64,000 nt of DNA from Actinopolymorpha pittospori (GCF_014873875.1 NZ_JADBEM010000001.1:4464001-4528000); one strand, 5' to 3'. Positions 22,983 to 35,334 are shown, counted from the first letter of the stretch. The notes: generated from the letters alone by a model not told the origin. A program made the numbers and translations.

Positions 22983-23459
22983 CGGGCACGGGGTCGGGCA
23001 CGCCCGGCGGGCCGAGGTGGGGGAGGCCGGAGTCGGCCCTGGCCGGGAGCGACCGGTCGAAGTGCCCCGGCGACGCCGCTCTCGTGTCCGCCAGGCGCCC
23101 GTCGGGGAATGTTCGGCCCGTGGACACCGTTGTCACACTCTGACACCCAGGATTGGACGGTCCGTTCGGATCGTCGCGTCCGTCCGGTCCACCGGGAGTT
23201 TCGGTGCCAGGAGGGGCCCTTCGGCCCGTGCGGGTTACCCGTTGCCTGGCGTTCGCCGTCCGTTTCGTTCCGTTCGCCGTCGCCTCCGCGGGGCGGGCTC
23301 GGGGCCCGACTGGGCGGGCGTCAGAGCTTCGTCCCATCGGCCCGCTTCGCCCGGGCCGGCGAGCGGTCGGGAGGCCGGCGCGGGCAGGGCGTGGCGCCGG
23401 GACGGGCATAGCATTCCGAGGGTGTGTAGGGTGTGCGATGGGGCCGGGAACGATCCGTT
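22983..23459. other. Unassigned intergenic region between rpoC and the str operon
   Basis: About 480 bp with no gene I can support. Open frames on both strands here are 70-150 codons but arginine/proline-rich, overlap each other and have no ribosome site or family motif, as expected by chance at this GC content. Unmapped small RNA or regulatory DNA is possible. Confidence 0.5.
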
Positions 23460-23488
23460 TTGACCTTCGACGGTCAGGCGGGTAAGGT
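23460..23488 (+). promoter_or_regulatory. Probable str operon (rpsL) promoter
   Basis: TTGACC (23460-23465), 17-nt spacer, TAAGGT (23483-23488). Among the best promoter matches in the window; it predicts a ~215-nt leader. Confidence 0.75.
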
Positions 23489-23598
23489 TCGACGTCGTGC
23501 CCGGCTGTAGCTGGGCATTCACGTGTGCCCTGCCGGGATGCGCGTGAGGTCTTCAGATCCCGTCGCTCGAGACGATTTCGACGATTGGGGGCGCCCGA

Positions 23599-23622
23599 CG
23601 ACACACCCGACCGCGGGGGTCG
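23599..23622 (+). promoter_or_regulatory. Leader element shared by rpsL and rpsJ, copy 1
   Basis: 24 nt identical to 28362-28385 in the rpsJ leader. The core ends in CGACC-GCGGG-GGTCG, a small stem-loop. It lies 88 bp before rpsL, inside the transcribed leader. Confidence 0.7.
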
Positions 23623-23709
23623 TTCGGTGGGGCCACGAAACGTCGCCGCCACGAAGACAGTCCACACCGGAGAGACAAAAGTCCACCGAGAAGATAAGGG
23701 AACGACGCG

Positions 23710-24083
<374 letters not shown>

Positions 24084-24084
<1 letters not shown>

Positions 24085-24554
24085 TGCCGCGCAAGGGCCC
24101 GGCTCCGAAGCGTCAGCCGATCGTTGACCCTGTCTACGCGTCGCCGCTGGTGAGTCAGCTGATCAGCAAGATCCTGAAGAGCGGCAAGAAGCAGCTCGCC
24201 CAGCGCATCGTCTACACCGCGCTCGAGGGTTGCCGGGACAAGACCGGAACCGACCCGGTGATCACCCTGAAGCGCGCGCTCGACAACGTGAAGCCCACCC
24301 TCGAGGTGCGCAGCCGCCGGGTTGGTGGGGCGACCTACCAGGTCCCGGTCGAGGTGCGCCCCGCCCGCTCGACGACCCTGGCCATGCGCTGGCTGGTGAG
24401 CTACTCCCAGTCCAGGCGTGAGAAGGCCATGGCCGAGCGTTTGATGAACGAGATCCTGGACGCCTCCAACGGCCTCGGCGCAAGTGTCAAGCGACGCGAG
24501 GACACCCACAAGATGGCGGAGTCCAACAAGGCGTTTGCGCACTACCGCTGGTAG
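24084..24554 (+). CDS. rpsG: 30S ribosomal protein S7
   Basis: 156 residues, full length. S7 starts 30S head assembly and contacts E-site tRNA. Begins MPRKGPAPKRQPIVDPVY, with SRRVGGATYQVPVEVRP and the RREDTHKMAESNKAFAHYRW end. One-base overlap with rpsL implies coupled translation; fusA follows after 100 bp. Confidence 0.98.
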
Positions 24555-24654
24555 TCCGCCCGCACCTGATCACGGGCGGGAAGCCGCCCTTACCAGGCGC
24601 GGACCCCGCTCCCATCTGCCGATTGCCGAGACCCACGAGAGAACCGACAGCCTG

Positions 24655-26760
<2,106 letters not shown>

Positions 26761-26782
26761 CCCCGCCCACGCCATCAGTCCG

Positions 26783-26788
26783 TATAGT
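26783..26788 (+). promoter_or_regulatory. Possible internal tuf promoter (-10 box only)
   Basis: TATAGT in the fusA-tuf gap, 52 bp before tuf, with no clear -35. An extra tuf promoter in this gap is known in Streptomyces, which makes it plausible. Confidence 0.35.
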
Positions 26789-26840
26789 TCCGCGCCTAGT
26801 CCGAACGGCGTAGAAAGCAAGAAACCAGGAGGAGCCCGAA

Positions 26841-28037
<1,197 letters not shown>

Positions 28038-28048
28038 CTCCACCTGTG

Positions 28049-28083
28049 AGCGGGGTGGACCGCGCACCGCGGTCCACCCCGCT
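28049..28083 (+). terminator. Terminator after tuf
   Basis: Perfect 15-bp stem (28049-28063 with 28069-28083) and 5-nt loop, 12 bp after the stop. Ends the str operon. Confidence 0.88.
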
Positions 28084-28099
28084 TGCTGTGAGGCCCCGA

Positions 28100-28129
28100 T
28101 TGGTCATCAGACGGGGACTCTGGCATACT
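28100..28129 (+). promoter_or_regulatory. Probable S10 operon promoter
   Basis: TTGGTC (28100-28105), 18-nt spacer, CATACT (28124-28129), just after the tuf terminator. Confidence 0.6.
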
Positions 28130-28135
28130 GCTGCA

Positions 28136-28531
28136 GTTGCCTACGGCTGGCCGCCGGGGCGTGTCGTCGTGGGAGGGTTTTCCCACGGACGCCGCTGACA
28201 CGGAGGCTTTGCTCCCGGTTCGTGGGAGTGCCTGGCGCCTTGATTCCTAGTGGATCAGGTGACGTGGACGCCGCAGGACAATGTTCGCGCTCGGTCCTTC
28301 CGAGCCTTCGCTTTTCCCTGCCGGGTTCCGCATTTCGTGGGATCCATGCGGTCGAGGTGTGCGACACACCCGACCGCGGGGGTCGGAGGTAGGCGAGACC
28401 GGAGGCGAATCCGTGAGGCTTCACCCGAAGCTTCGCGGCGCAGCCCAGGGCCGCGGCCAACCGGAGCACAGCCGGACAGGCACTCGGGGGCCCACCGCTC
28501 CCGGCGTACGAGAGAAGGACGCGAAACAGCC
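28136..28531 (+). other. Long structured leader of the S10 operon
   Basis: About 395 nt between the predicted start site and rpsJ. It contains several hairpins, e.g. CGTGGGA...TCCCACG near 28168-28190, and the 24-nt element (28362-28385) also present before rpsL, here as CCGACC-GCGGG-GGTCGG. No coding frame is convincing. In E. coli L4 controls the S10 leader; whether that or another ligand applies here cannot be read from sequence. Confidence 0.55.
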
Positions 28532-28840
28532 ATGGCGGGACAGAAGATCCGCATCAGGCTCAAGGCCTACGACCACCAGGTCATCGACACGTCGGCGCGC
28601 AAGATCGTCGACACGGTGACCCGGACGGGCGCGAAGATCGCCGGGCCGGTGCCGCTGCCCACCGAGAAGAACGTCTTCTGCGTCATCCGCTCGCCGCACA
28701 AGCACAAGGACAGCCGCGAGCACTTTGAGATGCGGACGCACAAGCGGCTCATCGACATCATCGACCCCACGCCGAAGACGGTCGACTCGCTGATGCGACT
28801 CGACCTGCCTGCCGGCGTCGACATCGAGATCAAGCTCTGA
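28532..28840 (+). CDS. rpsJ: 30S ribosomal protein S10
   Basis: 102 residues. MAGQKIRIRLKAYDHQVID start and the PLPTEKNVFCVIRSPHKHKDSREHFEMRTHKR block are diagnostic. Besides its 30S role, S10 (NusE) binds NusB and NusG. First gene of the S10 operon; rplC follows after 11 bp. Confidence 0.98.
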   Translation: MAGQKIRIRLKAYDHQVIDTSARKIVDTVTRTGAKIAGPVPLPTEKNVFCVIRSPHKHKDSREHFEMRTHKRLIDIIDPTPKTVDSLMRLDLPAGVDIEIKL

Positions 28841-28851
28841 GGGACGCACCT

Positions 28852-29532
28852 ATGAGCAGCGTGAACAGTGTGAGCCAAGGCGCGGCCCGAGAGGTACGCG
28901 GCCTGTTGGGCGAGAAGGTCGGCATGACGCAGACCTGGGACGACCAGAACCGTCTGGTACCGGTGACTGTGGTCAAGGCCGGTCCGTGCGTGGTCACCCA
29001 GGTGCGGACGCCGGAGAAGGACGGCTACGCGGCGGTCCAGATCGCGTTCGGCGCGATCGACCCGCGCAAGGTCAACAAGCCCGACCAGGGCCACTTCGCC
29101 AAGGCGGGTGTGACGCCGCGCCGGTACGTGATCGAGCTTCGTACGGCCGACGCCGCTTCCTACACCACCGGCCAGGAACTCACGGCCGGGGTGTTCGAGG
29201 CCGGCGAGGACGTCGACGTCACGGCGACCAGCAAGGGCAAGGGCTTCGCCGGCGTCATGAAGCGGCACGGATTCTCCGGTCTGCGCGCGAGCCACGGTGT
29301 GGAGCGCAAGCACCGCTCCCCGGGCTCGATCGGCGCCTGCGCGACGCCTGGCCGCGTCTTCAAGGGCGTCCGGATGGCGGGTCGGATGGGCGGCGTCCGG
29401 GTGACCACCCAGAACGTCACCGTCCACTCGGTGGACGCTGAGAAGGGGCTCGTCCTGCTGAAGGGTGCCGTTCCCGGCGCCCGCGGCGGGATGGTCCTCA
29501 TCCGCAACGCGGCGAAGGGAGCGGCCAAGTGA
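28852..29532 (+). CDS. rplC: 50S ribosomal protein L3
   Basis: 226 residues. After a short variable N-terminus the family begins GLLGEKVGMTQTWD. The peptidyl-transferase-approaching loop contains SPGSIGACATPGRVFKGVRMAGRMG. The first 15 residues are longer than most; an internal start cannot be excluded, but GAGGGA precedes this ATG. Overlaps rplD by 4 nt (GTGA). Confidence 0.97.
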   Translation: MSSVNSVSQGAAREVRGLLGEKVGMTQTWDDQNRLVPVTVVKAGPCVVTQVRTPEKDGYAAVQIAFGAIDPRKVNKPDQGHFAKAGVTPRRYVIELRTADAASYTTGQELTAGVFEAGEDVDVTATSKGKGFAGVMKRHGFSGLRASHGVERKHRSPGSIGACATPGRVFKGVRMAGRMGGVRVTTQNVTVHSVDAEKGLVLLKGAVPGARGGMVLIRNAAKGAAK

Positions 29533-30224
29533 CGGCGACGAGCATCGATGTCGTCGACCACGCCGGCACCAAGACCGGTTCGGTCGACCTGCCGGCCGAG
29601 ATCTTCGACGTCCAGGTCAACATGCCGTTGATCCACCAGGTCGTGGTCGGTCAGCTGGCGGCGGCCCGGCAGGGCACGCACGCGACCAAGACGCGGGCCG
29701 ACGTGGCCGGTGGTGGCGCCAAGCCCTACCGCCAGAAGGGCACCGGCCGAGCTCGGCAGGGTTCCCGCCGCGCTCCGCAGTTCGCCGGCGGTGGCGTGGT
29801 CCACGGACCGCAGCCGCGCAGCTATGACCAGCGGACGCCGAAGAAGATGAAGGCCGCCGCCCTGCGCGGTGCGCTGTCGGACCGGGCTCGGCACGGCCGC
29901 GTCCACGTGGTCAGCTCGCTGCTCGAGGGCGACGTTCCCTCGACGAAGCAGGCGGTCCTGGCGCTCGCGAAGGTCGCGACCGGCACTCAGCTGCTGGTCG
30001 TGCTGGACCGGGACGACGCGGTCACCTGGAAGAGCCTGCGCAACGTCGCGAGTGTGCACCTGATCGTTCCGGATCAGCTCAACACCTACGACGTTCTGAC
30101 GTCCGACGAGGTGGTCTTCACCAGCGCCGCCTACCAGTCCTTCACCGGCGTCGAGTCGGCGGGGGAGCAGGCGGCCAAGAAGTCGGCGAAGAAGGCAACG
30201 GACGCAGGGGAGGCTGAGGCGTGA
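29529..30224 (+). CDS. rplD: 50S ribosomal protein L4
   Basis: 231 residues from GTG. Conserved exit-tunnel loop GGGAKPYRQKGTGRARQGSRRAPQ is unaltered at the macrolide-linked residues, followed by the FAGGGVVHGP motif. The C-terminal tail is Lys/Ala-rich (about 215-231), an actinobacterial extension. Overlaps both neighbours by 4 nt, so translation is coupled. Confidence 0.97.
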   Translation: MTATSIDVVDHAGTKTGSVDLPAEIFDVQVNMPLIHQVVVGQLAAARQGTHATKTRADVAGGGAKPYRQKGTGRARQGSRRAPQFAGGGVVHGPQPRSYDQRTPKKMKAAALRGALSDRARHGRVHVVSSLLEGDVPSTKQAVLALAKVATGTQLLVVLDRDDAVTWKSLRNVASVHLIVPDQLNTYDVLTSDEVVFTSAAYQSFTGVESAGEQAAKKSAKKATDAGEAEA

Positions 30225-30526
30225 GCAACCTGCACAAGGACCACCGCGACGTGCTCATCGCGCCGGTGATCAGCGAGAAGAGCTACGGCCTCCTCGATCA
30301 GAACAAGTACACCTTCCTGGTGCAGCCAGGCGCCAACAAGACCGAGATCAAGATCGCGGTCGAGAAGGTGTTCGACGTGAAGGTGACCGAGGTCAACACG
30401 ATCAACCGGCAGGGCAAGCGTCGCCGTACCCGCTACGGCTGGGGACACCGCGCGAGCACCAAGCGCGCGATTGTCACCGTGGCCGACGGCCAGCGGATCG
30501 ACATCTTCGGCGGACCGGTTTCGTAA
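30221..30526 (+). CDS. rplW: 50S ribosomal protein L23
   Basis: 101 residues from GTG. APVISEKSYGLLDQNKYTFLV and KVFDVKVTEVNTINRQGKRRR identify L23, which sits at the exit tunnel and docks trigger factor and SRP. Confidence 0.97.
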   Translation: MSNLHKDHRDVLIAPVISEKSYGLLDQNKYTFLVQPGANKTEIKIAVEKVFDVKVTEVNTINRQGKRRRTRYGWGHRASTKRAIVTVADGQRIDIFGGPVS

Positions 30527-30541
30527 GGCGAGGACTGACGA

Positions 30542-31375
30542 ATGGCTATCCGTAAGTACAAGCCGACGACTCCCGGTCGTCGAGGCGCGAGCGTCTCGGA
30601 CTTCGCGGAGATCACGCGGACGACGCCGGAGAAGTCGTTGCTGCGCCCCCTTCCCAAGAAGGGTGGCCGCAACAACACCGGCCGAATCACGACCAGGCAC
30701 CAGGGCGGCGGTCACAAGCGCGCCTACCGTCTGATCGACTTCCGTCGCTTCGACAAGGACGGCGTGCCCGCGAAGGTCGCCCAGATCGAGTACGACCCCA
30801 ACCGCACCGCGCGAATCGCGCTGCTGCACTACGTGGACGGCGAGAAGCGCTACATCCTCGCTCCGTCCCGGCTCCAGCAGGGTCAGCGGATCGAGAGCGG
30901 TGTCGGCGCCGACATCAAGCCAGGCAACAACCTGCCGCTGCGCAACATCCCGGTCGGCACCACGGTGCACGCGATCGAGCTCCGCCCGGGCGGCGGCGCG
31001 AAGATCGGCCGCTCCGCCGGTGCGAGCGTTCAGCTGGTCGCCCGTGAAGGCGCGATGGCGTCGCTGCGGATGCCGTCCGGTGAGATCCGGATGGTCGACG
31101 TCCGCTGCCGCGCCACCGTCGGCGAGGTCGGCAACGCCGAGCAGAGCAACGTCTCGCTCGGTAAGGCCGGTCGTAACCGCTGGAAGGGCAAGCGGCCGTC
31201 GGTGCGCGGTGTCGCGATGAACCCGGTCGACCACCCGCTCGGTGGTGGTGAGGGTAAGTCCTCCGGTGGTCGCCACCCGGTGTCGCCGTGGGGTAAGCCC
31301 GAGGGCCGCACCCGCAAGAACAAGCCAAGTGACCGTTTGATCGTCCGTCGTCGCAAGAGCGGCAAGCAGCGGTAG
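30542..31375 (+). CDS. rplB: 50S ribosomal protein L2
   Basis: 277 residues, standard length. MAIRKYKPTTPGRRGASV, NNTGRITTRHQGGGHKRAYR, and the GVAMNPVDHPLGGGEGKSSGGRHPV block with the conserved His near the peptidyl-transferase centre. Needed for subunit joining. Confidence 0.98.
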   Translation: MAIRKYKPTTPGRRGASVSDFAEITRTTPEKSLLRPLPKKGGRNNTGRITTRHQGGGHKRAYRLIDFRRFDKDGVPAKVAQIEYDPNRTARIALLHYVDGEKRYILAPSRLQQGQRIESGVGADIKPGNNLPLRNIPVGTTVHAIELRPGGGAKIGRSAGASVQLVAREGAMASLRMPSGEIRMVDVRCRATVGEVGNAEQSNVSLGKAGRNRWKGKRPSVRGVAMNPVDHPLGGGEGKSSGGRHPVSPWGKPEGRTRKNKPSDRLIVRRRKSGKQR

Positions 31376-31389
31376 AAGGAGCCTGAACG

Positions 31390-31671
31390 ATGCCACGCAG
31401 CCTCAAGAAGGGCCCCTTCGTGGATGACCACCTGATGAAGAAGGTGGATGTCCAGAACGACAAGGGGAGCAAGCAGGTCATCAAGACCTGGTCGCGCCGC
31501 TCGATGATTGTGCCGGCGATGCTCGGCCACACGATCGCCGTTCACGACGGACGCAAGCACGTGCCGGTCTTCGTGACCGAAGCGATGGTCGGGCACAAGC
31601 TCGGCGAGTTCGCGCCGACGCGGACCTTCCGCGGTCACGAGAAGGATGACCGAAGGAGCCGGCGCCGGTGA
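31390..31671 (+). CDS. rpsS: 30S ribosomal protein S19
   Basis: 93 residues. MPRSLKKGPFVDDHLMKKV, SRRSMIVPAMLGHTIAVHDG and the GEFAPTRTFRGH C-terminus. AAGGAG lies 7 nt before the ATG. Binds 16S rRNA with S13 in the head. Confidence 0.98.
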   Translation: MPRSLKKGPFVDDHLMKKVDVQNDKGSKQVIKTWSRRSMIVPAMLGHTIAVHDGRKHVPVFVTEAMVGHKLGEFAPTRTFRGHEKDDRRSRRR

Positions 31672-31691
31672 CCGCGACAAGGAGTGACGCC

Positions 31692-32081
31692 ATGGAAGCG
31701 GCCGTGGAGGCCAGGGCCGTTGCGCGATTCGTCCGCATCACCCCGCGAAAGGCCCGCCGAGTCGTGGACCTCATCCGCGGCCGTAGCGCCGAGGACGCGG
31801 TGACGATGCTGCGGTTCGCGCCGCAGGCGGCGAGTGAGCCGGTGCGCAAGGTGCTGGAAAGCGCGATGGCGAACGCCGAGCACAACCTGCAGCTGGGAAG
31901 GAACACCCTGCGGGTTACTCGTGCGTACGTCGACGAGGGCCCCACGATGAAGCGCTGGCGAGCCCGCGCACAGGGGCGGCCCGGCCCGCTGGAGAAGCGG
32001 ACCTGTCACATCACTGTGGTCGTCGAGCCCGTCCAGGAGCAGCCCGGGGCCGGCCAGAACAGGAACAGGAGGGCCCGATAG
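31692..32081 (+). CDS. rplV: 50S ribosomal protein L22
   Basis: 129 residues from ATG 31692, which has AAGGAG 7 nt upstream and matches the usual MEA-ARA start. An in-frame GTG at 31668 that overlaps the rpsS stop is an alternative and would add 8 residues. FVRITPRKARRVVDLIRG and NPLRVTRAYVDEGPTMKRWRARAQGR-type blocks are diagnostic; the beta-hairpin lines the exit tunnel. Confidence 0.95.
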   Translation: MEAAVEARAVARFVRITPRKARRVVDLIRGRSAEDAVTMLRFAPQAASEPVRKVLESAMANAEHNLQLGRNTLRVTRAYVDEGPTMKRWRARAQGRPGPLEKRTCHITVVVEPVQEQPGAGQNRNRRAR

Positions 32082-32923
32082 TGGGACAGAAGGTCAACCC
32101 GCACGGGTACCGCCTCGGCATCACCACCGACCACAAGAGCCGGTGGTACGCCGACAAGCTTTACAAGTCCTACATCGCTGAGGACGTGTCGATCCGTCGG
32201 CTCCTCACCAAGGGCATGGACCGCGCCGGCATCTCGAAGGTGGAGATCGAGCGCACCCGTGACCGGGTTCGGGTCGACATCTACACCGCGCGTCCGGGCA
32301 TCGTGATCGGCCGTCGCGGCGTCGAGGCCGACCGGATCCGCGGCGAGCTCGAGAAGCTCACCGGCAAGCAGGTCCAGATGAACGTCCTCGAGGTGAAGAA
32401 CCCCGAGGTCGACGCGCAGCTGGTCGCCCAGGGCGTGGCCGAGCAGCTGGCCAGCCGGGTGGCGTTCCGTCGTGCGATGCGTAAGGCGCTCCAGAGCGCG
32501 TCGAAGGCCGGCGCACTGGGGATCAAGGTCCAGTGCTCTGGTCGCCTCGGCGGCGCGGAGATGTCGCGGTCGGAGTTCTACCGCGAGGGCCGCGTGCCCC
32601 TGCACACGCTCCGCGCGGACATCGACTACGGGTTCTACGAGGCCCGTACGACGTTCGGCCGGATCGGCGTGAAGGTCTGGATCTACAAGGGCGAGGTGCC
32701 GGTTTCCCGCGCCGAGCGCGAGCAGAAGCAGATGGAGGCCCGCAGCGCTGCGCAGCGGCGCCCCGGCGGCGAGCGTCCCCCGCGTGGTGGACGTCGCGGC
32801 GGTGGCGAGCGGCGTGAGCGGCGCGACGGTGGGCGGCAGGCCGCGGCCTCCGCTCCCGAGGCCGGCGCGGCTGAGTCCGCCGGCGCGGCCTCCGGTACGA
32901 CGAGCCCGGGACAGGAGGGCTGA
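32081..32923 (+). CDS. rpsC: 30S ribosomal protein S3
   Basis: 280 residues from GTG. KH domain with GIVIGRRGVEADRIRGELEKL, then the S3 C-terminal domain (CSGRLGGAEMSRSEFYREGRVPLHT). After about residue 215 comes an Arg/Gly- then Ala/Ser-rich tail common in actinobacteria. AGGAGGG precedes the start; one-base overlap with rplV. Confidence 0.97.
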   Translation: MGQKVNPHGYRLGITTDHKSRWYADKLYKSYIAEDVSIRRLLTKGMDRAGISKVEIERTRDRVRVDIYTARPGIVIGRRGVEADRIRGELEKLTGKQVQMNVLEVKNPEVDAQLVAQGVAEQLASRVAFRRAMRKALQSASKAGALGIKVQCSGRLGGAEMSRSEFYREGRVPLHTLRADIDYGFYEARTTFGRIGVKVWIYKGEVPVSRAEREQKQMEARSAAQRRPGGERPPRGGRRGGGERRERRDGGRQAAASAPEAGAAESAGAASGTTSPGQEG

Positions 32924-32925
32924 GG

Positions 32926-33345
32926 ATGCTCATCCCGCGGAAGGTCAAGCACCGCAAGCAGCACCACCCGAACCGGCGTGGCATGGCAAAGGGCGGCACT
33001 GCGGTGACGTTCGGTGAGTACGGCATCCAGGCGCTGGAGAGCCACTACATCACCAACCGGCAGATCGAGGCCGCTCGTATCGCCATGACTCGGCACATCA
33101 AGCGTGGCGGCAAGGTGTGGATCAACATCTTCCCCGACCGCCCGCTGACCAAGAAGCCCGCCGAGACCCGGATGGGTTCCGGTAAGGGTTCGCCGGAGTG
33201 GTGGATCGCCAACATCAAGCCTGGTCGGGTGATGTTCGAGCTCTCCTACCCCGATGAGGGCGTGGCTCGCGAGGCGTTGACGCGCGCGATTCACAAGCTG
33301 CCTATGAAGTGCCGCATCGTGAAGCGTGAGGCAGGTGAAGGCTGA
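32926..33345 (+). CDS. rplP: 50S ribosomal protein L16
   Basis: 139 residues. MLIPRKVKHRKQHHPNRRG, FGEYGIQALESHYITNRQIE and RPLTKKPAETRMGSGKGSPE are all canonical, including residues linked to evernimicin response. Contacts A-site tRNA. One-base overlap with rpmC. Confidence 0.98.
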   Translation: MLIPRKVKHRKQHHPNRRGMAKGGTAVTFGEYGIQALESHYITNRQIEAARIAMTRHIKRGGKVWINIFPDRPLTKKPAETRMGSGKGSPEWWIANIKPGRVMFELSYPDEGVAREALTRAIHKLPMKCRIVKREAGEG

Positions 33346-33593
33346 TGGCCACGACATCGAAGGCCACTGAGCTGCGCAACCTCGGCGAGGACGAGCTGGC
33401 CGACAAGCTTCGTGAGGCGAAGGAAGAGCTTTTCAACCTGCGCTTCCAGGGAGCGACCGGGCAGCTGGAGAGTCACGGCCGGCTGCGCATCGTGCGGCGC
33501 GAGATCGCACGGATCTACACCGTGATGCGCGAGCGTGAGCTCGGCATCACCGCCGCGGTCGACTCCGACTCGACGGCGGAGGGAGTCGCATGA
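33345..33593 (+). CDS. rpmC: 50S ribosomal protein L29
   Basis: 82 residues. Two-helix protein with ELRNLGEDELADKLREAKEELFNLRFQ and LRIVRREIARIYTVMRERE. Slightly longer C-terminus than average. Sits at the tunnel exit. Overlaps rpsQ by 4 nt. Confidence 0.96.
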   Translation: MATTSKATELRNLGEDELADKLREAKEELFNLRFQGATGQLESHGRLRIVRREIARIYTVMRERELGITAAVDSDSTAEGVA

Positions 33594-33904
33594 GCACGAA
33601 CGAAGAGGTGGGTTCGGTGGCCGCCACGCAGACGAGTGCGCAGACGAGCGAGAAGCGAGGCTTCCGCAAGTCCCGTGAGGGCCTGGTCGTCAGCGACAAG
33701 ATGGACAAGACCGTGGTGGTCGAGGTCGAGGACCGCGTGAAGCACGCGCTCTACGGCAAGGTCATGCGGCGGACCAACCGGCTCAAGGCTCACGACGAGG
33801 CCAACGAGTGTGGCGTCGGCGACCGGGTGCTCCTGATGGAGACGCGCCCGATGTCGGCGACCAAGCGCTGGCGAGTCGTGGAGATCCTCGAGAAGGCCAA
33901 GTAA
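33590..33904 (+). CDS. rpsQ: 30S ribosomal protein S17
   Basis: 104 residues. The OB-fold core is GFRKSREGLVVSDKMDKTVVV and RTNRLKAHDEANECGVGDRVLLMETRPMS. A 22-residue polar N-terminal extension precedes it, as in other actinobacteria. A 113-bp gap follows, unlike the tight spacing elsewhere in this operon. Confidence 0.97.
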   Translation: MSTNEEVGSVAATQTSAQTSEKRGFRKSREGLVVSDKMDKTVVVEVEDRVKHALYGKVMRRTNRLKAHDEANECGVGDRVLLMETRPMSATKRWRVVEILEKAK

Positions 33905-33922
33905 GGATTTCGAGCGAGCAAC

Positions 33923-34021
33923 ATGCCCGCTAAGAAGACAGCCGATCGGCCGCGCCGGTCGACGAGGCAGTTGGACAGCCGGCCAGGCCGGTTGCGTCGT
34001 CCGACAGGGAGACTGTGGTGA
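33923..34021 (+). CDS. Candidate 32-residue basic small ORF upstream of rplN
   Basis: ATG at 33923 gives MPAKKTADRPRRSTRQLDSR and ends TGRLW with a TGA at 34019-34021 that overlaps the rplN GTG by 4 nt, the same coupling used by neighbouring genes. It fills the only sizeable gap of the operon. No good ribosome site precedes the ATG and I know no family for it. It could be a coupling leader peptide or chance. Confidence 0.25.
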   Translation: MPAKKTADRPRRSTRQLDSRPGRLRRPTGRLW

Positions 34022-34386
34022 TTCAGCAGGAGTCGCGACTGAAAGTCGCCGACAACACCGGTGCCAAGGAGATCCTGTGCATCCGGGTCCTCGGCGGCTC
34101 CGGTCGGCGCTACGCCGGGATCGGCGACGTGATCGTCGCCACTGTGAAGGACGCCATTCCCGGCGGCAACGTCAAGAAGGGCGAGGTCGTCAAGGCCGTC
34201 GTCGTGCGCACCGTGAAAGAGCACCGCCGTCCGGACGGGTCCTACATCCGCTTCGACGAGAACGCCGCCGTCCTCCTGAAGAGCGACGGCGAACCGCGCG
34301 GAACCCGTATCTTCGGGCCGGTCGGCCGTGAGCTTCGCGAGAAGCGGTACATGCGGATCATCTCGCTCGCGCCGGAGGTGCTCTAG
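34018..34386 (+). CDS. rplN: 50S ribosomal protein L14
   Basis: 122 residues from the GTG at 34018, giving the exact family start MIQQESRLKVADNTGAKE; the adjacent GTG at 34015 would add one residue. AGGGAG is 7 nt upstream. RPDGSYIRFDENAAVLL and GTRIFGPVGRELREKRYMRI complete the family. First gene of the spc part. Confidence 0.97.
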   Translation: MIQQESRLKVADNTGAKEILCIRVLGGSGRRYAGIGDVIVATVKDAIPGGNVKKGEVVKAVVVRTVKEHRRPDGSYIRFDENAAVLLKSDGEPRGTRIFGPVGRELREKRYMRIISLAPEVL

Positions 34387-34389
34387 ACA

Positions 34390-34764
34390 ATGGCGAATTC
34401 GCTGCACATCAAGAAGGGCGACCTCGTACGGGTCACCGTCGGCCGCGACCGTGGTGTCGAGGGCAAGGTGATCGAGGTGGATCCGACCAAGGGTCGGGTC
34501 TTCGTCGAGGGCGCCAACCGCGTGAAGCGGCACACGAAGGTCGTCCAGGGCGGCGGCCGTCAGGGCACGACCGGCGGCATCGTGACGCAGGAGGCATCGA
34601 TTCCGGTCTCCAACGTCACCCTGCTGGTCGAGGTCGACGGCAAGAAGGTGCCGACCCGAGTGGGCTACGAGCGGCGTGAGGTCGAGAAGACCCGGGCCGA
34701 CGGCACGACGTACAAGGGATTCCGCAGCGTGCGCATCGCGCGGAAGACCGGCGAGGAGATCTGA
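34390..34764 (+). CDS. rplX: 50S ribosomal protein L24
   Basis: 124 residues. KOW motif KKGDLVRVTVGRDRGVEGKV at the N-terminus, then VEGANRVKRHTK. Assembly initiator of the 50S. One-base overlap with rplE. Confidence 0.97.
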   Translation: MANSLHIKKGDLVRVTVGRDRGVEGKVIEVDPTKGRVFVEGANRVKRHTKVVQGGGRQGTTGGIVTQEASIPVSNVTLLVEVDGKKVPTRVGYERREVEKTRADGTTYKGFRSVRIARKTGEEI

Positions 34765-35333
34765 TGACGGCTGCGACCCAGGAGCGCGTGCAGCCTCGCC
34801 TCAAGGCGCGCTACCGCGACGAGATCTCCGCCGCTCTGCGGCAGGAGTTCGGCTTCGCCAACGTGATGCAGGTCCCGACGGTGACCAAGGTCGTCGTCAA
34901 CATGGGTGTCGGTGACGCCGCCCGGGACTCCAAGCTGATCGACGGTGCGGTCCGTGACCTGACGGCCATCACCGGGCAGAAGCCGGCGGTGACCAGGGCG
35001 CGGAAGTCGATCGCGCAGTTCAAGCTGCGGGAAGGCATGCCGATCGGCACCCACGTGACGCTGCGCGGTGACCGGATGTGGGAGTTCCTCGACCGGTTGC
35101 TGTCGCTCGCACTGCCACGGATCCGGGACTTCCGGGGCCTGTCGCCCAAGCAGTTCGACGGCCGCGGCAACTACACGTTCGGTCTCACGGAGCAGGTGAT
35201 GTTCCACGAGATCGATCCCGACAAGATCGACCGGTCGCGTGGCATGGACATCACCGTGGTGACGACCGCTTCGACCGACGACGAGGGGCGCGCTCTCCTC
35301 CGACACCTCGGTTTCCCGTTCAAGGAGTCCTGA
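34764..35333 (+). CDS. rplE: 50S ribosomal protein L5
   Basis: 189 residues. NVMQVPTVTKVVVNMGVGDA, ITGQKPAVTRARKSIAQFKLREG and FPFKES end. Binds 5S rRNA. Followed directly by rpsN. Confidence 0.98.
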   Translation: MTAATQERVQPRLKARYRDEISAALRQEFGFANVMQVPTVTKVVVNMGVGDAARDSKLIDGAVRDLTAITGQKPAVTRARKSIAQFKLREGMPIGTHVTLRGDRMWEFLDRLLSLALPRIRDFRGLSPKQFDGRGNYTFGLTEQVMFHEIDPDKIDRSRGMDITVVTTASTDDEGRALLRHLGFPFKES

Positions 35334-35334
35334 C

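Noticed and set aside
23109..23485. Overlapping ORFs in the rpoC-rpsL gap
   Set aside because: Arg/Pro-rich, mutually overlapping, no ribosome site, no recognised motif.
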